Positions 35,172 to 47,100 of a DNA stretch of 64,000 nucleotides are shown in pieces. Position 1 is the first letter of the stretch. Each line of letters opens with the position of its first letter. The stretch is from Malania oleifera (taxonomy: Eukaryota; Streptophyta; Magnoliopsida; Santalales; Ximeniaceae). The notes below the pieces were generated by a model that worked only from the letters and a program-made list of their open reading frames with translations, was not told the origin of the DNA and did no database searches. The DNA is taken from contig NC_080420.1 in assembly GCF_029873635.1 (NCBI RefSeq), positions 33,440,231 to 33,504,230 on the forward strand, in the 5' to 3' direction. The position numbers were made by a program, and so were the translations under genes.

Positions 35172-38100
35172 AGTCAAACAAATATTGAAAGGCAAACAAA
35201 AAAAATTAAAATTTACTAATGTTGGCCTACATGCGCATTACCCGTTGTGCATATGTATTATTTACTTGGTAAATCTGCTCCTCGTCTGTGTCGAGGTCCA
35301 AGGTTCAATTCAAATTCTACAAACAGCAAATACATGGAAAATTACTTCTTCTTTTTTTTGTGCAAGGGGACGGACTGACCCACCAGCGGTCTCAGATCCA
35401 GGCCGAGGTCTAACCCAATCAGCTAGGTCAACACCACCTCGTCTCAAATCAGATATTTCAGGGTTAACAAGAAGCAGTTAAGCAGAACAGCATGATCACT
35501 TGTTATAGTCGAACACGGTTGGACTGGCTGGCCCAGCCTGGGTTTCATCTAACGTTGTAAGGGTTTAAACTTTAAATCTACCATACCATCTTGAAAAACA
35601 AGATTTTAGATTGAAAATTTTGAATCATGCAACTGTCCTGTTCATGGGTAGTAACTCCCAACCTTCTACTTTGATTCTGCATCAAAAACAAGAAATCAAA
35701 AGGATTTCTTGCAAAATATGTAGTTAAAAGTAAACTATATGTAATTATTAAATACTTTTTACTCGTTTTTAGCTAAAATATACATATTTGGTAATACCAA
35801 AAATTTATATATTCTTTTTACTAACTAATGATGTAGTAAACTAGTCATCAAAAACAATTTTTTCTTAAACATTATTTAAACATAAATATTAACTAATTTT
35901 ATTTTTTTCTTACTAAGCCTTTTTCTAAGTTACCAAAATTAAATTTACTAATAATCACAATTAATATATACCATGCAGTTAATTATTAAATGTTATTTGC
36001 CAACCAAAATATATGCAAATTTACCAATACAAATCTTAGAATAGACTACCTAAATCCAAATAATATGAATCTTTAATAAATAAATATATATACTAACTAC
36101 ATCTGTTTTTTACTTCTATAAGCCTTTTATTAATTTACTAAAAATTAAATTCACTAATAATCATTATTAATATATACTATGCAGTTAATCATTAAATATT
36201 ATTTCCTCAGGTGGGTGTGGCATTCTTGAGTGACCCTTGTCTTATTCAGGAGATCCATGGTGGTAATCCTACACCAGTTGGGTTTTGGGATCCAGTAGTG
36301 GAGAGAGTGTCTAAGAATTTGAATTGTTGGAATTTTTTCTCTAGGTGGTTATCACCCTTATTCAGGCTTCTCTCTCTCTAAGAAAATTGAAAAAGTAATG
36401 AGGGATTTCCATTGATCATCTAGTTAGTTGGGAGATTTTGTGTTGATCTAAGGTGGAAGGAGATTTGGGTCTTGGAAATCTAAAAACACTGCTTTATTGG
36501 ATCAGTGGCTGTGGCGCTTTCTCTTTGAGGAGAACTCCCTTCGTCATAAAGTTATAAGAAGTAAATTCAGCTTAGCGCTACTGGGTGTGTTAGTAATTGG
36601 GGTTTAAGATGTTCTATGGACAGTCCTTGGAAGAGTATTGCTCAGATTTATCCTCTAATTATTCCTTTTTTTGGGTTGAAAAAGAAGGTATATTCAAAGG
36701 ATTATTTATATAAGGAATAATTAATTATTCCTTTTTTTGGGTTGAAAAAGAAGGCATATTCAAAGGATTATTTATATAAGGAATAATCCTTTGATTATTC
36801 CTTATATAAACAATGTTGTGCTCAATGTCTCTCAGATCCTCTTCTGGGAAGATACATGGGTGGGAAATTATGTAGTCCATTTACTTCCTAGTCTATATCA
36901 TGTCTCTTCAGCACAGAATAATTTCATTGCTTACTTAATTCACATGGTTCTACTACTTGGGATTCCAACTTCTGTAGGCATCTAAATGATAGGGAGCTCA
37001 AGGAACTCTCTTTGCTGGCTTTGTTGGAAGGTCGCCATCTCTCAAGTGAGAGAGATAATTGGAATTGGGTTTGGCTTCCTGAGGATTCTATTATTCTAAA
37101 TCGTTCTTTAAGCATTTGATCAGAGCCTTATCTTTCCCCTTCATTGTTTTATCTGGAAAGCTAAAGTCTCCCTCTAAGACCAAGGCTTCTATTTGGTTAG
37201 TTGTTCTTAATCGAGTAAACACCAATAATATTTTCCAGAGTAGGAGGCCTATCGTCAAATGTTTGTTTCTAGTGCTTAAATAGCTTAGAACCTGCATTGC
37301 ATCTATTTTCGCATTGCTCTTCACTTGGGAGATCTGGAAGAACTTGTTCGCTGTTTTGGTGGAGAAATGGATTTTCCCAAATTTGGTGGAGGATTTATTG
37401 CATATCTTTGGACAAGCGGAGATGGTTTAGTTTCATGGGCTTGTGGACCTGTGGCATCTTTGAAATTTTATGGGGAATTCGGATGGCAAGGAATGCACGT
37501 ATCTTCTCAGTAAAGAGGAAGTCAGAGGTACTTTGCTTTGGGATAGGATTTAGTACTTGGCTTCTCTCTGGTCTTCTGCAGCAGGCTGTTTTAAGAGGTG
37601 CCTTCATCAATTCTTCAGAGATTGGAAGGAGGCTTTGTTTTGATTATTTCTCTTCTTTTTTCGTTTCTTCTTTTCATAGGAGGATCTTCTTCTCTTCTTT
37701 GTACAGTCTTTCCTCTATAATGATTGTTTTCTTTTTCTATAAAAAAAATAAAAATAAATTGTGACTAACTCATTGGTTAACTGGCCTCCCATCAAATTGT
37801 CAACTGGTTTAAACATCTTCCTTCCTCAGCTTACATGAGCTTGAGCATAATTGACTCCCATTCATGAAGAAATGATAAAATCAATAATCTGTCCAGTTTT
37901 GGAAGCCAACTACATTGACCACTCTACAGGCTAGAACAAAATCAACAATTAGACGAATTAACTCTCTAATGCAGTTTCTGATGTCAAAACCAATTATCCC
38001 CATGCCTATAACAAGACCAACTAACGAAGTTATCTCAAAATATATTACATGTTATCCTAAAAATAAATACAAGAATTAGCAGATTCCTTGTGGACCAAAA

Positions 38101-41100
38101 GACATTGGAGGGTTAAAAGTTGCTTACTGATCAAAATCAGTGTTTTAAAAGGCAAAGGCATAAGGTGAGGCGTTTTTTACAAATTTTTACCCCAGATAAG
38201 GCAAGGCATAAGCCTTGAGGCATTGAGAATTTAAATTTTTATTTTAAAAGTATAAAAATAAATTATATATACCAAAACAATATGAAATTTTTATTAAAAT
38301 GAATTTTAAATTTTGTTGTCTGGATTTTAAAACTAAGAAATAATTTAGGAAAAGAAACTAAAGTCTAAACACATAAACCAAGCTAATATCCTCGCACAAG
38401 CCACATGCCCAAGGACTGCAATGATACAACAAAGTGCTCATGCACCCAGTAAAATGAAAAAATGACACTTTAAGGGTGCAGAACAATAAAAAGAGTGCAG
38501 AGAAGACAGAATCACTATTGAGAGACTCAAAATGAGAGATGGAGAGAGTTTGTTGAGATGAGAGAACAGATAGGCGGCATCGCTGAAGGTGAAAAGAGAT
38601 GAGAGACTCATGGTCTGCCAGAGAGATTTAATGGCGTTGGAGGAGCAGTCTCGCTGGAGAAGATCGACAGAGCTCTGTAGGAGAGAGGCTGCGTCGTCAA
38701 GGGAGCTGCTGTGTCGAAGGAGCAGCTCTGTCAAGAAGGGTCTGTGGAGCTTGTGAATAAACGATTGAAGGGCACTACTGCCCTAATTGATTTTTTATGT
38801 TCTTTTAAACATATTTCTTATATTTCAAAAACAAGTTAATGGGGACTGACAGGCGTGCGCCTTAAACACTAAGGCATGAAAGGCGCAAATTTTTGCCTGA
38901 GGTGTATGCCCAGATTCAAAATGCGTATCACATTCTGAAATACACCTCGGGGCTATTTTGTCTGAAAACTTTATGTGCACCTCAAGAACGCCTTCTAAAA
39001 AACTTATCAAAATAAGGGCAGAAAGGATATTATGGTAGTATTGATGAGAATTGTAACATTTGGAGTTCAACCCCAAGCACTGTTCCCCTCATGCAACTAC
39101 AATATCATAAGAGCTAAGCACTTCCACTTTGAAAACATCATAAAAACTATGTCTATATTCTCAATTTAAAGAAACAACTATCATCCCTAGACGGAATGCT
39201 AGGTACAAAGATGCACAAAGGTATTTTTGCAGATTTTACTCTAGGTAATTCAAGTGCAAGTAAGAACCATCCAAATCAGGAAGAAACCAACCCCCCACCA
39301 CCACCACCCAACCGCAAAAATAAAGAAATAAAAATAAAACTGGGAAAAAAAAAAACAAACAAACAAAAACAAAAGCCCTCATGCAAACCGAAAACACCTC
39401 ATGCCCCACCTCCTCCACCCTTGTGCACCAAAAAATAAAAAAAAATAAAAAAAACTTATCAAAATTTTCATTCTAGCAAATTCCTTGGTGAGACTTTTCA
39501 GTTTCATCAACATTGGGTTGAAATCTCTGCACATGGCTCTTGCTCTGGAAGCCACCAATGGTTGCAAACAAAACAGTTTATGCTAAGCAAATAGATCACA
39601 AAATGAATCACTCACCTTTGCACAGTCACCAAGCCAGCTCATGATACTTCGTGCAGCTTCAAACATTTCCCCCAAGGCAGTGAGAGTGGTCTATTTGTAT
39701 GGTAAAATACAGTTAGTTCATATGTTATGTGATCAATGTCTTTATTTTACTCTTCTTTTTTTTTTGTAAAATTACAGAAAACCCCTCTGTGATTTCATTA
39801 CAAGCACCAAACATCCTTGTGCTTCCCAAAATTGTAAAACCATGCAAACCCCGTTATTTTCTCTTACAAGTGTTGAAAAGGCGAAAATATCTACACTACA
39901 ACAACAAACTTCAAAATGTAATTGATTAATCAAATTAAAATGTAATTGATTGGATAAATATATACACAAACTTCAAGGCTTAACCCTTACTTACCTTCCA
40001 GTGCATCCACATCACTTTGGATAGGGCCACCTATGCCCACCCAGCTGCCCACCACTCCATCAGCCAATATTTGGTTGCCACCTCACCCTTCATAGATTCA
40101 CCCACTGCCTTCAATGGCATCAGCACCAACAAGCTTGCAAGTAGCTATGCAGTGCATTGGTTTGACATGCTTGCCACTGGCAAGGGGACAAAGCCTTGAG
40201 CTTTGTGTGAGTATTTATCAAATTAACCAATCATAATTTGTCATTTGAATTATGTTGGTATTTTGATCTTACTAGCATGTTTTGTTACTAAAGATTAGCA
40301 AGTTTCTCATGTTACACAATTTTGAAAAGCACAAGGGGGTTTTTAGTGTCAATACTGAACCTATACATTCTAGTTTTCCAGTTGAACCATAGAAAGGGTT
40401 TCTCTAGTTTTCCCCACTTTTTGGCCCCTTTGAGAAGGGTAAGGGACTGTTAAATCATCGGATTAAAATTACTCAACTTGCCAATTCTGGAAAAGCATCA
40501 TATGTATCCATGAAAAAACAATCTAATGCATATATTTTTATTACAAACTATTGAACCCCTTACTTTCGCTGCATAGCAAGCTGCACCAAACAGTTTTGTG
40601 TCATCTTCAATGGCACAACGTTCCTTCAACCTCCGCTTGATCTGATCACGAGCGCCAACATAAGTGACACCATATACTGATGTCATCACCGTCTGCTTGA
40701 CCAGTTTCCTATCCACCTACAGCCTCAATAATGAACTATTAGTAATATTTCTTCAATCAAGCATCCCCAAGGACAGCTATGATAATTTAAATTACATCCA
40801 AATAAAGCTATCATATTTGTACATGAGTAGCACAAGCTACTTGCTTGGCAAAATCAACAGAAACAGCGAGAATCATTCATGGCTGGGGCTGTTGCCATAC
40901 TGACAGTAACATTATTTTATTATATTAACTTTATGTTTAATGGACATGAGAAACAACATCAGTACCTGATTAATTAAAAGCCTAGCATGCAATGCATTCG
41001 GATTTGTTGCCGGATCTTGCTCTGCATCCCTACGCATGATCTCAAGAACTCTACATTGCAACAACAGTGTTCCATCTGTCAAGATCAATAAGTTGACATG

Positions 41101-44100
41101 ATGTCGTCCTGGGACAATTTCAGATATTGCTCCAGTTCAAATGATAGGCATCCAGACAGGCAGCTAAATGATACTGTGCGGAACCATTCCAAGTAATGTG
41201 CAAAATAGTAGGGGTACACAGAAATTGGTTTAAACCAATTGAACATCCCAAACTGGATTAATTTGCTCAAACCAGTTCTGTTCAGAAAAAAAAAAAAATG
41301 TGAAAAAGTTCACCTAATCAGTTTAAATTGTCAGAACTGTTCAAACTGGGAAAAAATAATGAGTTATGCCATACAAGATTGAGGTATCAGCATTTTCACT
41401 AATTTACCCTCAAGAATATCACAGCTGACATCAAAGGGGAGAATTTCTTCTTATTAGCCTCCAGCCCTTTGTGACCAACCATGAGAAACATGCATGATGC
41501 CACTATGGCAGGCTGCAGCACTTTTCTGCAGCAGCAGTCCCTCCATGCAGCAGCAGAAGCAGGCTTGGCATCCTGAACGGGCTGTTTCACTACTCTGCAT
41601 TTGAGATAGTTTTCTTCTTCTTATCTTTCTTCTGCTTAAGAGTTCAGGCTCCTTCACAGATCTCTATTGTATTCACTTTTTTTTTTTTTGGTTACAACAA
41701 GTTATAATTAGAAGGAATATTTTCCTTGGTATTTATTTGATTAAAAACATGTTTTTTTTATAAACAAAAGAATTATATTAAAAGAGAGAAGAATGTCCAT
41801 CAGAAAATTATAAAGATAAAGGAAAAGAAAAACGAAAAGAGAGGGAGAATAAGAAATCCTCCCTTTACATCAATAGAAACTAGTTACAAAGAATGCAACC
41901 TAAACAGAGAACTGAACTCAATGTAACAGGGTGATGTAGGACAAGAAGCAAGAACTTGGGGGGATCCTTACTGGAGAATCATTAAGAAGAATAGGGTTAA
42001 GGAATTGTGAGGTTACGTTACTAGTTTATTATGTGTGTTTAGTATTAATTAGTATAGGATTACGCGAATTTGAGGGTTGTTTCTTCTTCTTCTTCTTCTT
42101 CTTCTTCTTCTTCTTCTTCTTCCATCATCCTCTCTCTCTGATTCTTCTCTATTCTGAAATTCAGTAGAAAATAAAAAAGAGAAAACCGAAAAGCAGTTCT
42201 GCAGTTTCTGAACTTTTTCAGAAATTCCAGTCGTGTCCCATTTCTCAAAAAACCACCTTCCATACCCCTTCCTGCAACACCACCCATCCCATTGAAAACA
42301 GAACCCCCTGAAACCCTCACCCTCAAATTTTCATCACCATCCAATCATCATAGGAACCCCCACACACCGGCCAAACATACTTCAGCTGTCAGCCATCAAG
42401 AATCCCTAGTGTCATGTGTTTTTCTCATCACACCACCACCACAGTGCTCCCCACCCACTGATCTGCAGTCTCCTGAGTTTCATAGCCAAAATCTCACCGC
42501 CGGCAACTTGCACCCCATGCGCCAGCGAAGCGTGTGAGAAAGCCTCCCAGAGTCTTCTGGAATTTCCTGTATCATCAGAAATTGCCTTCAGTCACGATAT
42601 TTTGAGTTCCTCCACAAAAATTTGATCTGCAGCTTGATATTTTGATTGCGGACACAATATATTGTATGTGAGCACGATAATTTGGCATGAAACCTAGAAA
42701 TTGTCACTGGCAGCATTAAAAATCAGGTTTTGTTGCTGTAATTTGCTAGTTTTCTTCATGAATTTGCTTCATTTCAGCAGGACGACCAAAATCAAGGTGA
42801 ATTGAAGATAGTTTTTGAGAAATTGGGAGTGAGGCTTGAGGGAGACACCTTGTTAAAAGGCCGGGGATATAAAGCCACAGCATATATATAGAGGAATGTC
42901 ATTTATCATACCTTGCACACAATTTCAAGCTCTTCAACACTTTTCTCAAATGTGGAGAAAAAATTTGAAAAAATCATTATTGATGGAAGATGTCCAATGA
43001 ATGAGGTTTCCATAAATGGAGTCACTCGAATGCAACTTCATTCGGAACCTCACCCGAAGCCTTATAAGATGTCTGGGTTGATAACTCTATTGTATATGTT
43101 TATGAAAGATGTTTGGTTCCTATCCAAATGGGGGACTATTTTGATCATGTTTGGTGTGATATCATACCTATGAAGATTGGCAATGTACTCCTTGGTTCTC
43201 CTTGGTTAGATGATTTGTGTGCGACTCAAGGACATGAGAACACATGTCTTACACTACAATGGGAAGAAAATCATTTTGAAGCCTGCTCTACCAATCAACC
43301 AGGACAAAGAATCTGACGTTAGTGATCATGTCAAAGTTACTTAAATTGAAGACACTACAAGCAAGGCAATGGAAGTGTTTCAAGACATCCAAATTCCTTC
43401 AAACATTCCTATTGTAGAGTTTGTCATCCCTGATGAGTTCATTGATGCTAATTCTCAAGTCAAGTCTATGGTGCTGCCAATGGAACGTGATTCTTGCCTC
43501 GTTCAAGCATTGGCATTCGAAAAACCCAAGTTTGCTTCTCCATTTTGATCCTCCATTTCAAAATTCGAGGCTGAATTTTTCCCAACTCAAGGAGAGTTGA
43601 ACTAGGACAAGAAACAAGACCATGGGAGGATCTTTGCTGGAGAATAATTAAGAAGAGTTGGGTTAAGGAATTGTGAGGTTAAGTTAGTAGTTTATTATGT
43701 GTGTTTAGTATTAATTTAGTATAGGATTATGCATATTTGAGAGTTGTTTGTAATATTTGTGTGAAGTATGGGTTTATTTGTAATGTAATGTAGTTTTAGG
43801 GATTTTTATGTAATTTCATGTGAAGAGGCTTTCTTATAAATAGTACGTGAAAGCCATGTTGGAGGCAGTTATTGGTGAACGTGAGTTCCCCCTTGGTATC
43901 TCCTCTCTCCCTTCACTTTCCTTCCTCTCTTCTATTTCTTCAAAATTCTCCCATGGCTGCAGAACCTTGATGCTGCCCCTGCATCACAGGGCCAACCAAT
44001 CTCACTGCCAGTTTTCCAGAGAAACATGACAAAAAAACCATTTGCCGACGCCCACAACGACACAAGATATACCACTCTACTTCAAAGCAAATTGTTAACA

Positions 44101-47100
44101 ATAGTCACACCTTTGAATATTCTAGCGTTCCTTTCCAAACCAACACACCAAATAATAACCATAATGGTGCAACTCCATAGAGCTTTCCTATCCTTTCCTT
44201 TGTGAAAACCCCTAAAAACATCAGTATAAAAGGCCTTCAAAGTGTAAGAACAGACCCAATTTTCACCATATATACCAAATAACTTATTCCCAATAGCAAA
44301 CATAAAAGGGCAATGAAGAAAGAGATGTGAACAAGTCTCCTCATTCGTCATACGAAGGACACAAACATCGGAGGATGGTCCCTTATTAGGTCTTCTCTTC
44401 TAAAGCAAATCATTGGTACTAATTCTTTCAATTATTGCAGGCCAAATAAAAGCTTTTATTTTTTAGGGAGCTTTAGCTTTCCAAACCAAAGGATGCAAAG
44501 CAAAAGGATCTACAGTAGAATCACAAGTCAAGTAGGTGGAAAAAGATTTACAAAAGAATTCCCCAAAGGATCTAAACTCAAAACCCTATTATCACTCCCC
44601 AAATGAACATGAAAAGAATCGAGCACTCAGTCAAAAGAACCATCTCATTAATCTCTCTTTCATTTCAATTTCTCCCAAATGGAAATTCCAAGAATTCCCA
44701 TCTTCTTGCAAAAGAAGAAAAGCAGAAATCAAGGTGCCATGAAGATTCAATAAACGAAAAAACGAGGGGAAGTACTAGCCAAAGGCATCTTCCCCTCCCA
44801 ATGATCCTCCCAAAAGCAAATATCTTCCCATTACCCATTGTATAATGGACTTTAGAAAGGAAATTATCGTAAGTCTGAAATTACAAACTTCTAAGGACTA
44901 GAATAAGCAGTGTTAATTCCCACTTTAGCATCCCACCCATTTTGTAGCATTCCAAATTTACTGTGAATTACTTTATGCCAAATAGAATCAGGTTCTAAAG
45001 GAAGGCACCATAACCATTTCCCCACCAAAAGGATGTTTTTGGACACCAAGTTACAAAGACCCAAGCCTGCGCCCTTTTTAGCCTGTAAACAGCCTTCCAA
45101 CCTACAAGATAATCTCTACAACCCTCTCCCCCGCTTGACCATAAGAAATCCCTCATTAATTTCTCAAGCCTCTGCTCCAATTTCTCAGGGATTCTAAAAG
45201 AGAGCTAATACAAAGGGATGGAAGATAGAGAAGCATGGACAAGGGTAATATGACGCCCTGAAGTGAAAAATGCTCCTTTCCAGCCATCCAGTCTCCTAGT
45301 CACTCTTAGAAACAAGGTCCCAGAAAGAGCCGCATTGGATTGCCACCTAGGGGGACACCTAAACAAGTAATAGGTCAAGTCAAAATGGCACAATGAGCTA
45401 TAGAAAAAGGATCCACATTTATACCTAGACCCATCAGACTACTCTTAGAGAAATTAATTTTCAGTCCAGACATGCTCAAACACCTGTAAGATAGTCGACA
45501 AATTAAAGAAGCAGGTTACATTATCTAATAGGAAGAGAATAGTATCATCTGCGAATTGAAGATGAGAAATGATGCAAGTCTTATAATTTACCTTAATCCC
45601 CTCCATCAACCCTCTATCTACACCTCTCTCAATCATCCTACTCAAGACAACAACCAAGACAGTCAAGGGAAAGGGAGAAAGAGGATCTCCCTGTTATAGA
45701 CCCCTGGACGCACAAAACCAAGACTTGGCCTCGCCATATACTAGACAGAAAATACCACAGGAGATAGACAGCCTCTAATCCATTTCCTCCACCTCAGGCC
45801 AAAACCTTTTCTAGCCATAATCTTCTCCAAGAGGCTCCAGCTCACCCTATCATAGCTTTCTTAAAATCCAATTATAACACAAGACCCCTCTTGTTCCTAC
45901 AAACAGCATCTTCAACCACCTTATTAGCTACTAAGGCAGCATCTAGGATCTGTTTGTTAATTATGAAAGCACTTTGGCTAAGAAAGATAGTGTCCTCCAA
46001 AACAGTGCCAATCTCTTAGAGAACACCTTAGTCAAAATCTTATAGACACTAGTTACCAAGCTAGTCGGTCAGTCCTTGACTTTAACCGCCCCATCTTTTT
46101 TGGAGACCAAGGTAATAAAAGTGGAATTTGAACTCCTCCCTACCACTCCATTGTGAAAGAATTCAAGGAAAATTTTCGAGGAGATTTCCCTTCAAGGTCT
46201 CCCAACTATTCTGAAAGGAAGCCATAGTAAAACCATCAGGCCTAGCAGCCCTTTCTCTATCCATCTCAGAAACTGAGTTTTCAATCTCCTCTTCCTCAAA
46301 AGACAACTCTGGCCAAGCAGTATTGTTAATTGATATAGGACACCAATCCAGCCCCTAATCATAACTCTACCCTCACCCTCCTCTAAGAAAAGATTCTTGT
46401 AAAATTCAGTAATCAGGCCAGCAATACAGTTATGATCTCTAATAAACTCTCCCCTATCATAATCGTAACTACGCAATTTTTCATGCAATTATGATTACAA
46501 ATACTTAGAAATTTTCTTACTTTTTTATGATTAGTATTGCATTTTGGAAATTGGTGATTGACTAAACCTTCTTCAAGCATCCCCCAAAGTCCCCCCCCCC
46601 CCCAAAAAAAAAAGGAAAAAAAAAGAAAACCTGAAACCATCTCTCTTAATGTTTGGGTTCCTTCAATTATTTGATCTCTTAAACTGGAAGTTTGGCTTAA
46701 ATTATAAAGGATACATTTGGTCAGTGCCTTTCGCATTCAGACTGAACTGGAAAATTTTGGTCCTGCCAGTTTCCTGACCAACCCAGCCAGAGAAACTGAT
46801 TGCATAGGCCTACTAAATAACACACACACACAGAGCATGCACACAAAACAAAAATGCAAGTTAGTGTCCACTTCACAAGATTTGGGGTTAGATGGCTATC
46901 AGTTTCTTCTTTACTGTCTACCATTCAAGATAAATGAACCAAGATCTACCTAATTGAAAGATACATGGAATCCATCAAACAGAATCTCTCAATACAGATT
47001 GAAGGATAATATTTTTGACATAATTTCTAGTTCTCGTGTAAAACAAGATTTATGAGTAAAATCCTATTCTTACCATAATCTTGCTTTAAAAAAATATCAT

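Larger units (their letters stand above)
41932..43986 (+). mobile_element. Family B short LTR element, plus copy (2.06 kb)
   Basis: It has a perfect TSD CAGGG at 41927-41931 and 43987-43991. The 5' end is TGATGTAGGACAAGAAGCAAG and the 3' end CCCCTGCATCA. The 3' LTR is 43598-43986 (389 bp); the 5' LTR is recognisable to about 42078, where a TTC microsatellite and internal sequence replace its end. The interior keeps only a retropepsin-like remnant. It is the same family as 55905-61812. Confidence 0.85.
41752..46490 (-). mobile_element. L1 LINE ORF2 fragment, minus strand, split by family B element
   Basis: The 3' end is at 41752 (poly-T on plus, then AAAGAATTATATTAAAAG). The 3' UTR is interrupted at 41931 by the family B element and resumes at 43992. 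ORF2 reads from 46490 down: [16 protein letters not shown] with [15 protein letters not shown] (46100-46000), [18 protein letters not shown] (about 45690-45640), the catalytic region [13 protein letters not shown] (about 45575-45535), [16 protein letters not shown] (about 45165-45120) and the zf-RVT-like [14 protein letters not shown] (about 44340-44295). Stops and shifts are frequent. It is in sense orientation relative to RPOT. ORF1 and the endonuclease are absent from this block. Confidence 0.8.

Noticed and set aside
35185-35481. 98-codon plus-strand gene
   Set aside because: It sits in intron sequence with no family motif; the second half may be part of a short repeat.
38138-38870. hAT element ending at GTGCGCCTTAAACACT (38870)
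   Set aside because: No TSD fits that end. The 8-bp duplication ATCAAAAT fits the outer end at 39005.
40498-40563. Extension of the motif B exon to the stop at 40498
   Set aside because: The donor GTAAGG at 40563 and the family sequence joining AAK to TTLTALGE require splicing. The extension has no counterpart in the family.
42060-42344. Acidic poly-Glu protein on minus
   Set aside because: It is the translation of the TTC microsatellite inside the family B element.
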